Part shown: positions 11,017-21,372 of the stretch, one piece after another
Layout: each line of letters opens with the position of its first letter
How positions within the stretch are numbered: the first letter of the stretch is position 1
From: Pseudevernia furfuracea
Lineage: Eukaryota; Ascomycota; Lecanoromycetes; Lecanorales; Parmeliaceae
Direction: 5' to 3'
Length of the DNA: 64,000 nt
Assembly (NCBI GenBank): GCA_022315425.1
Contig: JAIUPT010000038.1
Coordinates: 868,001 to 932,000, forward strand
Program-made: the position numbers and the translations under genes
Notes under the pieces: generated by a model
Database searches by the model: none
Told to the model about the DNA's origin: nothing
What the model saw: only the letters and a program-made list of their open reading frames with translations

Positions 11017-11608
11017 AGCCGTCGTGATGTGAAAGTAGAAATTTGGCAGGGCAAATTCCAAGAGGTAGGTCTTGGCCGTAAACCTCCACTCGGATTCCCC
11101 TCTCTTGATCACTACCTCCTTCTCTTCCTTCCCGTCCATGCTGTCCTCGGGCACTGTCTTCAAGAAGTCAATCGTCTTCTGAATGCGTGCCTGTAGCTCC
11201 TCGAAGGTGGTTTCGTCGTCCGGCATCGCGACGGGTTCGACCCCGGCGACACGAACGGCGGCACCTTTGCTGGCATCGCTGGCTCTCTGGATTTGAAATG
11301 GTAGGGAGGCCATGTCTTCGATCAGGCGGGCTTCGAGAAGATGGGCTGCCGGGAGCTTCCTGGTGGAGTGGTGGAGTCAGTGGAATGTTATCTTCGATGA
11401 GCATTGGAGTCTCAACGGATGTTTCTGAAGTACGGAAATTGGGAATTATGTCTTGAGACTCCCGAAGATGTCCAAACAAGGGGGATTGGGGGCTGGAGAA
11501 GTCCTACTGTGCATCGGCGAAGGCTGAGGCCTTAGAGAGGATGCCGGAGAGGTTGGTGAGACCGCGGATGAAGACGGGGACAGTGATGTCGTAGAGGGAG
11601 AGAGGCAT
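10954..11608 (-). CDS. DUF1993 family protein
   Basis: Member of the DUF1993 family (DinB-like four-helix proteins, widespread in fungi and bacteria, function unknown). Two exons, 11608-11508 and 11359-10954; 168 residues. The protein starts MPLSLYDITVPVFIRGLTNL, as the family does, and continues with ..LIEDMASLPFQIQRASD.., ..TTFEELQARIQKTIDFLKTV.. and ..FHITTAYNILRHNGVPLGK... The intron (GTAGGA donor, CAG acceptor, 148 nt) is needed because TAG follows directly in exon 1. The C-terminus LDYLTAS is created by the downstream tandem repeat. In the leftmost copy the same frame would read LDYLGG and then stop a few codons later, which is closer to the family ending, so the present end looks derived. 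Confidence 0.88.
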
Positions 11609-12137
11609 TTTGGGAGCTTAAGTGGGTGGGAAGTGTAATGTGGGAGGGATATGGAAGCGGAATATCATTCTGACTTTTGGAGGCAGGCAGATATTATTTA
11701 GGGAATCGCTCCGCCGTCTGTGTTGATTTCAAAGCAACATCTACTAGTCCCTTTGATAACTTCTTTCAACTTCCATGCTTACCAAAGCTCGGAATATGCG
11801 CTCTTCTGGGAACACCGAACACTGCAGCAACTTGAGACGGGAAGAAGTGTGCTATTCCCTGTACTGATTACTCGTAGCAAGTCAATACTGTTATAATGTA
11901 CCTATACCTTGATTGTCAATTGAGAAAGGCTGTTACCGGTACCTTAGTCAAGTACGCCGAGCGAGAGCTAGGGAGATCGCCCGGGTACCCTAGAAGGTGA
12001 AGCGCGAACTCTCAGGGGCATGTGGGGGGCTCGTGGGGGACTCCATCGACCATGTTGGCAAATTCCAAACAAACGCGGAGAACATCAAATGAATTGTGAA
12101 TAGGTTTGCCATTTCATCAGACTGATTACCTCGAGCT
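11609..12137. other. Intergenic, no gene seen
   Basis: Holds the DUF1993 promoter and the 3' region of the GNAT gene. No convincing ORF. Confidence 0.5.
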
Positions 12138-12821
12138 TTAGCTCTCTGGCAATCGCAACATAGATCGATACTTATATATGCCCCACCCCCACCCCCCTTC
12201 CTTGCCACCGGGAGCAAATTCTCTTAGATCAATCTCGAAGCTGTCGACGTCCTTGAATCCTGCCTTAAGATAGATGCCGTGGGCAACGGGTGAAGATTGC
12301 AGCCAGCAATATATGCCAGACTCGTCAGCTTTATCCGTGACCCAGCGTACCAATGCAGTGCCAATGCCATGGCCTTGCGCGGCGGGGTCGACGACGAGCG
12401 TGTTGAAATGGATGTGCTTTCTGTTCGCCATCCAATCCTTTTGGATTCTGACGGAATTCTCCTTTAGCACTGCGCGGAGAGTGCGGTCACTCTGGTTCTT
12501 CGTATCATTCTTCATGTCTTCGACCTTTGCAACGGCTCCCTTGCTCTCCAAGCCATCATCCTTGCCGAGGAAGCGGCATGCTTGCCATCCTAGGACGTTG
12601 CCTGTATCTTGGCTGATAGCCTTGGTCACTGCGAATTTGGGATCGGAAAGCTGTGCCTTGAGCATGTTCAGCAGCGCCGTTTCCCACTCTTCTTTGTCCT
12701 TGAACATGAGCTGCGCTGACGGGTCAAAAGCGAAGCCAGCCATGTGTATGCGAATGAGTGATGGTATATCATCTTCCGATGCGGGGAGGAGAGATATTGC
12801 GGTAAAGCAAGGGCGATGCAT
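12138..12821 (-). CDS. GNAT-family N-acetyltransferase
   Basis: Single exon, 227 residues. Putative acetyl-CoA-dependent N-acyltransferase of the GNAT fold; the substrate cannot be read from sequence. The acetyl-CoA-binding motif A is intact: FNTLVVDPAAQGHGIGTALV (Q-x-x-G-x-G/A). It is followed by W-L-Q-S-S and the usual GxYLKAGFKDVD motif-B helix, at about residues 183-195. The N-terminal part ..EDDIPSLIRIHMAGFAFDP.. is the fungal form of the family, with a mobile charged insert (about 90-130) before motif A. It lies next to the repeat-peptide precursor and on the same strand, with 735 bp between coding regions, but nothing in the sequence ties the two together. Confidence 0.85.
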   Translation of the reverse strand: MHRPCFTAISLLPASEDDIPSLIRIHMAGFAFDPSAQLMFKDKEEWETALLNMLKAQLSDPKFAVTKAISQDTGNVLGWQACRFLGKDDGLESKGAVAKVEDMKNDTKNQSDRTLRAVLKENSVRIQKDWMANRKHIHFNTLVVDPAAQGHGIGTALVRWVTDKADESGIYCWLQSSPVAHGIYLKAGFKDVDSFEIDLREFAPGGKEGGWGWGIYKYRSMLRLPES

Positions 12822-13556
12822 GGTGAGACGGTGGGCGGAGGGGATGGCAGCCTTTTGAAAGCTATTCCGATGTCCAGTAGATGCTAAAAACGGGGGATTC
12901 GGGGCTGAATATTAGGGTGTATAAATTGCAAAATCTATGGCGAAAATGCCCTTGAGATAGAACACTACAAGTACTGTAAAAAGGTACTTAAGAATTTTGT
13001 AGACTCCGCTTCTAAAACCTGCGTACTTCTTGCTACCTTTTCTTGGAAACGATAAACGGGTATGATTTGGCAAGAGTTACAGTTGAAGACAGGACCAGCC
13101 CACCGACCTCATCGGCCAATGTTCATAGTCTTATCATCAAGGGACCAGGGACAGTTTCTCCAAATCCCTTTTCCTACCCTAGAGTGTATCTTATCAACTC
13201 AGCAGTGCACCTCAGTGTGATAACAAAAGCATGATGGCCTATGGAGGAGGTCCATGGGTATATAACCCATGGCCTGACAAAGAGATCTATCTAACGAAGG
13301 ATATGCATGGAATGATCTAGGCACGTCCAACATATCTAAGCCAAACAGAAAGAAAATGTATGACTGTTCTGCTCTTCTTTGCCCACCACTACTCCGAGTT
13401 TCAGATATTCCCTGACAAGACGTCGGTAGGTTTGACTTTGGATCATGCCGTCTACTTTTGTCAGTAAATGCCAGAACTACAGTGGCAAGTGACTTACGTC
13501 AAGGAATTCTAAGCTGTTCAAGCCTATGCGTCTGGCCTCTAGCCCGTACGCTTGGG
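12822..13556. other. Intergenic, no gene seen
   Basis: Includes the GNAT promoter side and the 3' region of the repeat-peptide precursor. No recognisable gene. Confidence 0.5.
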
Positions 13557-13948
13557 CTAATTAGGATTGGCAACCACAGGTGCCCTTCTCTCGACCAACC
13601 AGATATCAGGTGTCCCATCCTCATCTGCCCTTTTCTCGACCAACCAGATATCAGGTGTCCCATCCTCATCTACTCTTTTCTCGATAGCCCAGATCCTAGG
13701 GCTATGGGGTTGCTCATCCGCCCTTGTCTCTACCGGCCAGACCGTAGGCGCGTCGGGTCCAATAGCCGCCCTCTTCTCTATACTAGCCACCGCAAACTGC
13801 TCTGCATGCGCCTCTCTCACGATCGCTGCATGAGAGGTTAGAATCGTGATACCGTTCAATATGGGGATGACGTACCGCCACGATCGATGATTGGGGTGCC
13901 AAGGGCACAGATGACTAGGGTTGGCACAAGGACAATGGTGGAAAGCAT
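13557..13948 (-). CDS. Kex2-processed repeat precursor peptide, putative dikaritin-type RiPP precursor
   Basis: Two exons, 13948-13876 and 13825-13557; 113 residues. Residues 1-18 form a signal peptide (MLSTIVLVPTLVICALG). After a short leader ending IEKR (residue 43) come four tandem repeats at 44-59, 60-75, 76-90 and 91-105, then an eight-residue tail. Every repeat contains P-x-[IV]-W-x-[IV]-E and ends in R. The two best are VDEDGTPDIWLVEKR and ADEDGTPDIWLVERR. Kex2-type dibasic sites (KR, KR, KR, RR) lie at residues 42-43, 74-75, 89-90 and 104-105; the first repeat ends TR, so its site is lost. This is the layout of ustiloxin/asperipin/epichloecyclin precursors: signal peptide, then acidic spacer plus core plus KR, repeated. 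Here the aromatic core residue is Trp. A likely 5'UTR intron (GTAAGT..CAG, 14020-13963) precedes the start. The UstYa-type gene at 15149 supports a RiPP role. Alternative: an ordinary repetitive secreted protein, such as a hydrophobin-like repellent or mating pheromone; it lacks a CAAX box or a pheromone-like core. Confidence 0.8.
13584..13769 (-). repeat. Tandem repeat units of the precursor peptide
   Basis: Four units encoding the core repeats. The last two (13584-13628 and 13629-13673) are 45 bp each and almost identical in DNA; the two upstream units are 48 bp and diverged. The near identity points to a recent duplication or homogenisation. Confidence 0.9.
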
Positions 13949-15148
13949 CGTGTCGATTGTTGCTGTTGAGGAACGCTGTCAGCATACTGACTGCAACAGC
14001 AGGATAGACAGCTGACTTACTGTCTTGTTTGTCTTGTTTGACCTCGATGTGAAGTCGATGTGAACTTGATGTGGGTCTTTTGTACCGTCTGCTTGTGGTG
14101 CTTGGCTTTGAGAGAGTGACTGCTCTTGAAATCTGAAGACAAGAAGAGCGAAGGACGGGATGTCTGCTTTATATAACAGAGAGTCTTCGGCCTTCGGCTC
14201 GTCTTCTCGATCAGCAGGCGGGTAGGTGCATCCCAATGCTCTCTGATATCCAGTATATGTGTGGAGACAAAGCCGTCCGTGGGCGTCCAGGACCCTGATT
14301 CACCGCTCCGAAACGTCAACGCGCGACAGTAATAGACTATGATTTGCTAGGTCCTGCGTCACGATCTCTCAAGTCGCTAGGCTCGCCATTGAAACTCCGA
14401 GGCGAAGGATCAGCGCTCAATAACAGTTCAATTTGCGATCATCAAGGGGGTACTCTACGTGTTGCAACGTTCAAGTCCGACTTCCTGGTTGAAAGATGGA
14501 TTTCAACGGGCAAGTGGGACCCTGCTTCAACTGTCTGGATTGCCACTCAGTGGAGAAAAAGTAAAAAATGCTACATAGCAGGTCCGCGGCATTAGTGACT
14601 GCCTGCATAAAGAGGCTTGACTAGCTTAGGGGCTCTGGTGGATATGCTGCTCCCTCACAAGATGGACGGCACAGACCTGATTTAGGCCGTTGTTAGCCGC
14701 CTGGGATAGAGGTCTAGCTTCGGACTTCTGGTGCGGACAGGAGGCTTTACAGATAACACAAAAGCTCAGCTTCGCACCACCTTCCCTGTTCCGGACCGCC
14801 ACACTGATCACCTCTTCGGCAAAGTTACAACTTCCAAGAAATCGGCGACATGCATAGGAAACTTCTACGGGAGTATAGATCGTCTTGCATGATGTGGTAG
14901 AAATCGTCGACGAAGATTGCTGGCAGACTTCGCATCAATTGAAGGCCGACTCTGGGTATCGTCAATAACAGTATCATCATTGAATGATGATGACTGAAAC
15001 ATGCTATCTCTTGCTTTTACTGCTGTCACGATCGGGGCTTTGCGTTCGTGGAAAATTGGGCGGGACTGCTGGGGACCGTTTTGCCCAATCGCCAAAGCAT
15101 AGAGTACCAAACGCAAACAAAGTCTACCACACACAATCAAATCGAAAT
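13949..15148. other. Upstream region of the precursor gene
   Basis: 1.2 kb between the precursor start and the UstYa-type stop. It contains the likely 5'UTR intron at 13963-14020 and short direct repeats (tcgatgtgaa) around 14040-14070. No further ORF with HxxHC motifs or other recognisable domain was found in it. Confidence 0.5.
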
Positions 15149-16086
15149 TTAGAAAGGTCCCACCAGATCATGATGTTGTTCCGAATATTTGGATTTTGGA
15201 TCTCTTTGAGACGAGACATAGTCGTAGTTGATGACTCGACCGGGAATCGTCTCTTCCTCCGAGATCTTGATCCGCTCGCTGGCATTCTTGCCATCATAGA
15301 CCCTCCATTCTTCAGCGAAGCGAAAGACTCTATCAAATTCTCGACACTGGTGCTCGCTGTATCCTGTAAAGGCCGCGTCCCCTGTCCCTGAGACTCGATA
15401 TTCTAAATTTGTGTCCGCGTGGCATTGGAGTGCCTGGCGGATGTAGTCGAGACAGTGCACTGTGTGCTTGTCAGTCTCGCTTGTCGCAGTGCAATCTTGG
15501 GCGGCGAAGTAGTTCCTGCGTATGGTATCCTTGCGGCTCGAATTAGCAAAGGTCGGTCATAAGATGGAAAAGGCTTACAAGACAATGAAGCTGATGGACG
15601 AAAGCTAAGCTGACGATTTCTGGACCGATAGCCGGGTGCTGCACGACACCAAGACCATCTAAGCGGTTGTCAGCGCGGGTCTTTGGACTGCGGGCTGATG
15701 AAGACATACTTGGGAGGATGCTGCGCCATGCTTCATTACCCTCCGACGACGGTTTCAGCCTGAACCTCTCATCGATAGTAAAGTCTTTGGAAATGGGGCC
15801 GGGGGGAGCTGTAAAGTGAATCTCAATCAGCTACGATCTCTATGGCAGATGCCTTTTCCAGAAACGTACATAGGAAGGAGAGGTCTCCGGCAAACGTTGT
15901 CTCTTTTGAAAGGACGTGATGGCCAGCCACGAGGCTCACCATGGTGAGAATACAACCACAAAGAAAGCAAGCCGAAGCCGATAGCCATTTAGACAGCTTG
16001 AGATGGACAGACCTAGTGCCAATGCTCGAGGGAATCGCGACTTCTTCGTCATGCTCTTTGTTCTGGAGAAGATGATATTCTACCAT
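15149..16086 (-). CDS. UstYa-family (DUF3328) oxidase
   Basis: Member of the UstYa/UstYb-like family that oxidatively cyclises fungal ribosomal peptides (ustiloxin, asperipin, cyclochlorotine and related pathways), normally as a type II membrane protein. Four exons: 16086-15870, 15808-15710, 15658-15579, 15529-15149; 258 residues. A single membrane anchor lies at about residues 32-56 (..LSASACFLCGCILTMVSLVAG). The family signatures follow: FTIDERFRLKPSSEGNEAW (about 83-101), HPAIGPEIVSLAFVHQLHCL with the first HxxHC at 127-131, and the second HxxHC (HTVHC) at 154-158 within HTVHCLDYIRQALQCHADTN. All four histidines and both cysteines are present, so it looks functional. The nearest same-strand neighbour is the repeat precursor. 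No second UstY, tyrosinase, methyltransferase or transporter gene was seen nearby. Confidence 0.92.
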
Positions 16087-18014
16087 GCTTCGTCGTCGCT
16101 AGTATGATTGGAGATCCGAATGCTTAGAGCTGATTAAATTCTGAGCAGACTTGAGATTCCTTGAGCTTTCCGACTGCGTATTCCGAGGATCGCCAAATGT
16201 AGCACAGGCCTTACGGCCGCTGGGACGGCTTTCTCTGAGATCTGCCCTATCCATATTGCGGTTTCGATACTCACATCGTAGTGTCGGACATAGAGTTCGA
16301 ATCGGGAAAAGGGTGTTTTTTATTGCGAAGTCGTGTACGTCTACTTGACTTAAATATTCCAGCTACTTATCTAAGAGCCCGTCCGTTTTACAGCGAAAAT
16401 TGAAGTGGGGACGCCACTGATTTGCAATTTTAAATCTGGAACCGCGTACGGAGTAAGACGGCAAAGCAGCGTTCAGGCAAACACTTGATTCCGAATGCAC
16501 CGCCGCCAACGCATACGTTCCAAAAGAGCCAGATACATATATAAGACGATGACTAGTTATTCTATTAATTTTCGAGTCTTCTTAAGCCACAGAAAAGCGA
16601 GCGCCTTCAATCCAGATCCCAGAACCGAGGCCGTCAAAGCCCTTGACGAATTGCAAATCTCGTCCCTTTGGTGGTCCATCGATGCCGGGCCCGTTACCGC
16701 TCGAAGGATACCGACTCGCCATCTCATTAAGAGCCATGGTTCACAATGTAAATACTCTCGTACTTGGATTGAAACCCATTAAGCCTTTGTTCGGCCGTAC
16801 TATCTCATTGCTATCTCATTCTTACGGCCTAGAACCTGGTCACGAGAAGGGAGCTTGATCCGTACACGTGCATGGCTAGAGCGTGGCGAAAGAAGAAAGT
16901 GGCAGTCAAGTTGATACTTCCACAGAGGTACTGCTACCCACCTAAAGCTCGGTCATCCACAGGAACCATACTGAACCGAATGTACCATTGACAAACTTTT
17001 CCAGAAGCTCAACCAGACCATTGGGCTCTACCCCTCTTCGAATCCTTTTGAAATCCTTCAAAGCGAATCATCGGTCGTCCGAGGTTTGGCATTTCATACT
17101 AGCTCATGATCAGCAAACAAGGCTGCAGACAAGAGATCTCCTCATTCAAGTCGAGCCACATTCGTGCAAGCGCTCGGGTAAGTAAATGCATGCATGGTGT
17201 ACGTGACGCTAGTCTTTTGACGACTACCGATGATGAATTTGCTCTGAGCGTCTTGTGCAACACACGGTGCCCAACTTTCTTTCACTATCGATGGGAGAAA
17301 AATGAAGCATTTTTACCTTGCGTAGATGACTGGCAGAAGTATTGGTATCATCATCTCCCACCATCTCCTTTCTCATTTTTGCGCCATTGAAAATTGTGCC
17401 AAGCTTTTAGGACTGTCGGAATCGTTCCTGAAGAAAAATCACTAGCCGGATTGTCGTAGGACTCTCGATTCGTGGCCGTGCAGGACGCAGCTCTTAGCTG
17501 GACGAAAGCTCAGCCGATAAGGCATTTGGATGCGGCCCGACCTTCCCAACCGGGGAAAGTCCTGCACCAACCCAATCGTCCATGATGCCTTCCCTGCTTC
17601 CCTGATGCTTGCCAATAGCCGATAGCGGTAGGCCATAGGCAAGACGCCGGCACCCGCAATCATTATAGCTGGAAAACCAATGATGAGGTATCTAGACGCG
17701 CCTAGTGTGGTCCTTGGGCCTGGGACGCACGAACAAGAAGCTGGGTGAAGGCTGTCCCCATATACAGGACATCTACAGCTACCCGTGCGCCTAGTCAGGG
17801 CCCGTGACCCTCCCATTTTGTATACACTGTAGAGAACAGAGAAATTGGATGGCACTGAAAGCTCCCTTCAGCAAATGTCTTCCCTCTCTCATCAACCTTT
17901 CAACACGACATTACCCACCAACCTTCTTCATCATTTCCTCCTTTATCCCAAATCTCCAAACTTTATCATCCTTTGCTCGTGTCCCTAGTATTACTCACAC
18001 CGCCCTTTATAACC
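16087..18014. other. 1.9-kb stretch without a recognised gene
   Basis: Short ORFs such as 16495-16782 (plus) and 17442-17855 (minus) show no domain. The second has one hydrophobic patch but no membrane-protein pattern. It includes promoters of the UstYa-type gene and the PTH11-like gene. Confidence 0.45.
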
Positions 18015-19407
18015 ATGGGAGACGGTCAAACTGTGAACGGCCAAGCAAGGGTCATTGTCGCTGTTAGTGCCGTTCTATCAGCTTTAGCCATCCTAGCCGT
18101 CGCTCTCCGCTTCTACACTAAAACCTACAAAGGTGCAAGATTCCATAAGGACGACTGGCTAATCTTTGTTGGTTTGGTACGATCGTGCCCCCTTGGCTAA
18201 TTTGAGTAGCTTCCAATTTTCCTCTCTTAGATTTGCTTACAGAACATCAGGCCCTCACGCTTGGTGTCACCATCAACAACATCGTCGGGGTCGCAGTTGG
18301 TGGCATTGGCGAACAGGAAACGTGGACCAACGTTTACGCCGTCGATGGTATTCCATTATTCCCCACGCCCAAAGAGTTGCTGCCCGATGGCAAGGTCATG
18401 TTTGTGATGCAAATCATGCATACATGTGCCATGCCAATCATCAAAGCTTCCGTCTTGACTTTCTACTGGCGTATCTTCGTCACTCAGGCCAGCTCCTCTC
18501 GCGGCCTCAAAATCGCAATCTGGGTGATAGCCACCTATGTGCTCCTCTGGTGGATCAGCATCTTCTTCGCCACTCTTTTCCAATGCAAACCAATTTCCGA
18601 TAATTGGGGAACAAACCCTCTGCAATTACCAGGCTGCCTCGGCAACATCAACGTCATGTATCAGACTGCCGCATTCACCAACCTCGTCAGTGATATTGCG
18701 ATTCTTGCGCTTCCCTTTTTTCCTATGAGTAAGCTTCAGCTTCCCATGGGAAAAAAGGTCGCAGTGCTATGCATCTTCATGACTGGTGCAGTGTAAGCAA
18801 ACGATTCCACCGTCAATGAGATATATCAAAGCTAATACCTGGTGACCAGCGTCGTCGTGGCTGGTATCGGCCGAACGGTGTCCTATTTCAAGCTTCGAGA
18901 CCTGGCAGATTTCGACTTTTCATGTGTGCATCCATTTCATCCTTTTCCCTCCAACTCACCTTCAAATCTTCTCTCTGTCCTCCGCATCAGCTTCCTCACT
19001 AACTCATTCCTGCAGTCCACTACTACTGGATCGTGCTCTGGACCTCCATCGAGCCCAGCCTTGGGATCATCGGCGCCTGCCTCCCCACCCTGCGCCCTTT
19101 CTTCAGCGGCGTATCACCCGAGTCCGTTATCCGTTCCATCCGGAGCCAGATCAGTCTTCACTCCTTGCGCTCTCCCAAAGGTTCTCCCAAAGGTTCCCGC
19201 AATGCGAGCAGTCACTCCGGACCGTCAAGCGATTCGAACGAAAGGTTTGCGCACGTTGAAGCGGTTGAGAGCTCTGGTACCGTCGACAATCACATCACCA
19301 CCATGGAACTGGGGGACAGAAATCGAATTGAGAAGACCTGGGATGGCAAAGGGAACGGTATCCACATTAATCAAGACCTCCATCAGCACACTGAAGATAT
19401 GGTGTAA
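18015..19407 (+). CDS. PTH11-like / rhodopsin-domain integral membrane protein
   Basis: Fungal seven-helix protein of the 'rhodopsin domain' (SAT4/PTH11-like) group, often described as receptor-like; ligand and signalling partner unknown. Exons: 18015-18171, 18231-18792, 18850-18923, 19016-19407; 394 residues. The start context is AACCATGG. Seen in order: first helix ..VIVAVSAVLSALAILAVALRF.. with RFYTKTYKGARFHKDDWLIF, the family's D-D-W-L motif; TLGVTINNIVGVAVGGIG; ..MPIIKASVLTFYWRIF; WVIATYVLLWWISIFFATLF with the conserved CxP (FQCKPISDNW); a long segment ending FFPMSKLQLPMGKKVAVLCIF; and HYYWIVLWTSIEPSLGIIGA. The tail is polar and Ser-rich. The first intron uses a weak GTTTGG donor at 18172. 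The better GTACGA at 18177 breaks the frame, so this junction is the least certain. No CFEM domain is present. Confidence 0.85.
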
Positions 19408-20445
19408 TGGCTCTGACGCCTTCTCAGGAGCTCCTGCGTGGAGGCTATCAATATTCACATGCGCAAGAGGCTTCAGTGGAGTGGCGATGGTGGGTGGAGA
19501 TGTGCTCTCACGCTTAGGGAAGAGCAATACCAATGATCGAAGTCATGAATTCATGGATCACAATGAGAAAAAGAATAATGATTTGTCTTCCTTCCTGGCT
19601 ACCTCGGGTGGTTATGGTAGTGTGTCACTTGGAGCTTAGATACACATTATACTTTCCTTTGATGAACACACTCTTGAATTCACTCTTGACGTCCGTCTCC
19701 CTCAAAATCTGGCTTTGCTGGAGCACCACCCTTCTAAATCTGAGTAGTCGCATCTTGAGCAAAGACCATTGCTTGCTCAAGCCTAATTCTCTGCAGCCAT
19801 CTAAGGCCCGGATTGCAATCGAGATATGTAATGGCTCCAAGCTTGTGATCTCAATGTTTGTACACTCCCAAGTTTGTTTCTCTCAGGCTCCTACCTGCAC
19901 CTGGAAGTGAAGTTCTCCATACTATACATATCGCACGAGCTTGCCATCGGCTCGAAGGACTTTTACAGATCTCGGGATATCCTCTAACATTTGCGGCTTC
20001 CTCGGGTTCGATAGAGTATGTCAAGGGATATTTTGATTCGTCAGGATAACTGTGTGCAGTCTTCTCGAGCTTCTACGAAAAAAATTCACTTCGCCAAGCC
20101 GCCAAGACGCTAGAACCGGATAGAAGAGTAAAATCGAACTTTACATGCTGATGCACAAATAGCCAACGCTCGCTTTGCGAGCGAGTCCAAATGTCCATGC
20201 GTCAAGTGCAGCTTCGGTGCATAGCCGTTGTCACAGCCTGAGTGAGCAGGGACTACTCCTTCCGGTTTCAGCTTTGGAAAACCCGCAGGAAACCTCGACT
20301 GCTGGAAATAGAAAGGGAGTCACATTGAAGCAGTGTTTGTTTCGGTAAGGACCATCGAGGAAGACTTGTTTCACAATACCAATCTCAATCAGCCGCATAC
20401 AATTGTCCCTCCCGCTCCAAGCCAGTCTATCAACTATCGATCACC
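19408..20445. other. Intergenic, no gene seen
   Basis: About 1 kb between the convergent 3' ends of the PTH11-like gene and the first array GNAT. An ORF at 19533-19910 has no recognisable content. Confidence 0.5.
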
Positions 20446-21372
20446 TCAGGAGCTCAACCTTCGTCGCCTCCCACCTCCATCTCTGGGCGAAATGGACCTC
20501 GTACGCCTCTCTCCCGGAGCAGGACAAATCATTTGCACCCATTCCTGCGTGCCCCAATCATCGGTAGACCCACGAGGGGCATAGTAATTCAGATTCAAGG
20601 TAAAGGCTTGCACTTCTCTGAAGCGGGCTTGACGGAAGTATTCCATTTGATTCCGGGGGATTTGAGTCCAAATTGGCAGGTTGCGTCGTTCTGCAAATCT
20701 TACAGCCCATCCCAGTAGCTTGAAGGTCATCTCCCAGTCCGTGTCTTGATGACCTCCAGGCCAGAGTACTAGAGCATTGACCATCAGATGTGGATTAGTG
20801 ATGTATCTGGCTTGACCATCTTTTGAACGTTTCTTTAATTCGTCTAGTAGGAGAACGCGAGGGTCACCTGTACCTGGGTGATTCGCGCCCCTGGCTTGTG
20901 CTTGCTCAGTCAGCAATGTCGAACATGCGTAAGTGGTAAGGTCGAAGGCTGCGTCGGCATTTCTGGTGTCACCGTAATCTACGACGCGCACCGACATCCA
21001 CCCGAAAGTAAGGTTGTCCACGTTGTCCGAGTCGCTTTCAGAAATCTCGTTTTCAGCGGAATTCTCGTTTTCGGAATTCTCGCTTTCGTCTTCTAACTCT
21101 TGACCATCTGCAACGTCATACGCGACCATGAATCTGTAGTCCTGGGAGTCCAGGCGGGTCTCGAGTATCTTTTTGACCTCGAAACAAAGGGCATCGACTG
21201 TGTCATCTTCTGTGTACATGAGCTGCGCAAGCCGAGGGTTTTCGAGCTTAAAGGCCTGGACGAATAGAGAAAGCATGCCGTCGATATCTGACCTTTCGGC
21301 TTTCCTGATGTCCACGTATATCCGCAGAGGCGTGAAGACTCGCATCGTATCAAGTGCTTCAAGGTCAGGCAT
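20446..21372 (-). CDS. GNAT-like protein, array member 1 (acetyl-CoA loop degenerate)
   Basis: Single exon, 308 residues from the ATG at 21372; the frame is open to 21471, but the extra N-terminus resembles nothing in the paralogues. Paralogous to the next genes: ..DIDGMLSLFVQAF.. and ..LAQLMYTEDD.. at the N-terminus, GWMSVRVVDYGD, then ..VNALVLWPGGHQDTDWEMTF.., IWTQIPRNQMEYFRQARFREV and WGTQEWVQMICPAPGER. The segment after VNALV should carry Q/R-x-x-G-x-G/A for the acetyl-CoA pyrophosphate; here it reads WPGGHQDTDWEM, so the loop is absent. An acidic, low-complexity insert (repeats of SENENSAENE type) lies at about residues 105-125. It ends in an arginine-rich tail. It may be a pseudoenzyme or bind another ligand. 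Confidence 0.8.
   Translation of the reverse strand: MPDLEALDTMRVFTPLRIYVDIRKAERSDIDGMLSLFVQAFKLENPRLAQLMYTEDDTVDALCFEVKKILETRLDSQDYRFMVAYDVADGQELEDESENSENENSAENEISESDSDNVDNLTFGWMSVRVVDYGDTRNADAAFDLTTYACSTLLTEQAQARGANHPGTGDPRVLLLDELKKRSKDGQARYITNPHLMVNALVLWPGGHQDTDWEMTFKLLGWAVRFAERRNLPIWTQIPRNQMEYFRQARFREVQAFTLNLNYYAPRGSTDDWGTQEWVQMICPAPGERRTRSISPRDGGGRRRRLSS

Noticed and set aside
16270..16320. tRNA-like B-box string (gagttcgaatcgg)
   Set aside because: No pairing T-stem, anticodon arm or acceptor stem could be drawn around it.
17442..17855. Minus-strand ORF near the UstYa-type gene considered as a further pathway gene
   Set aside because: No HxxHC, tyrosinase, methyltransferase, P450 or transporter pattern.
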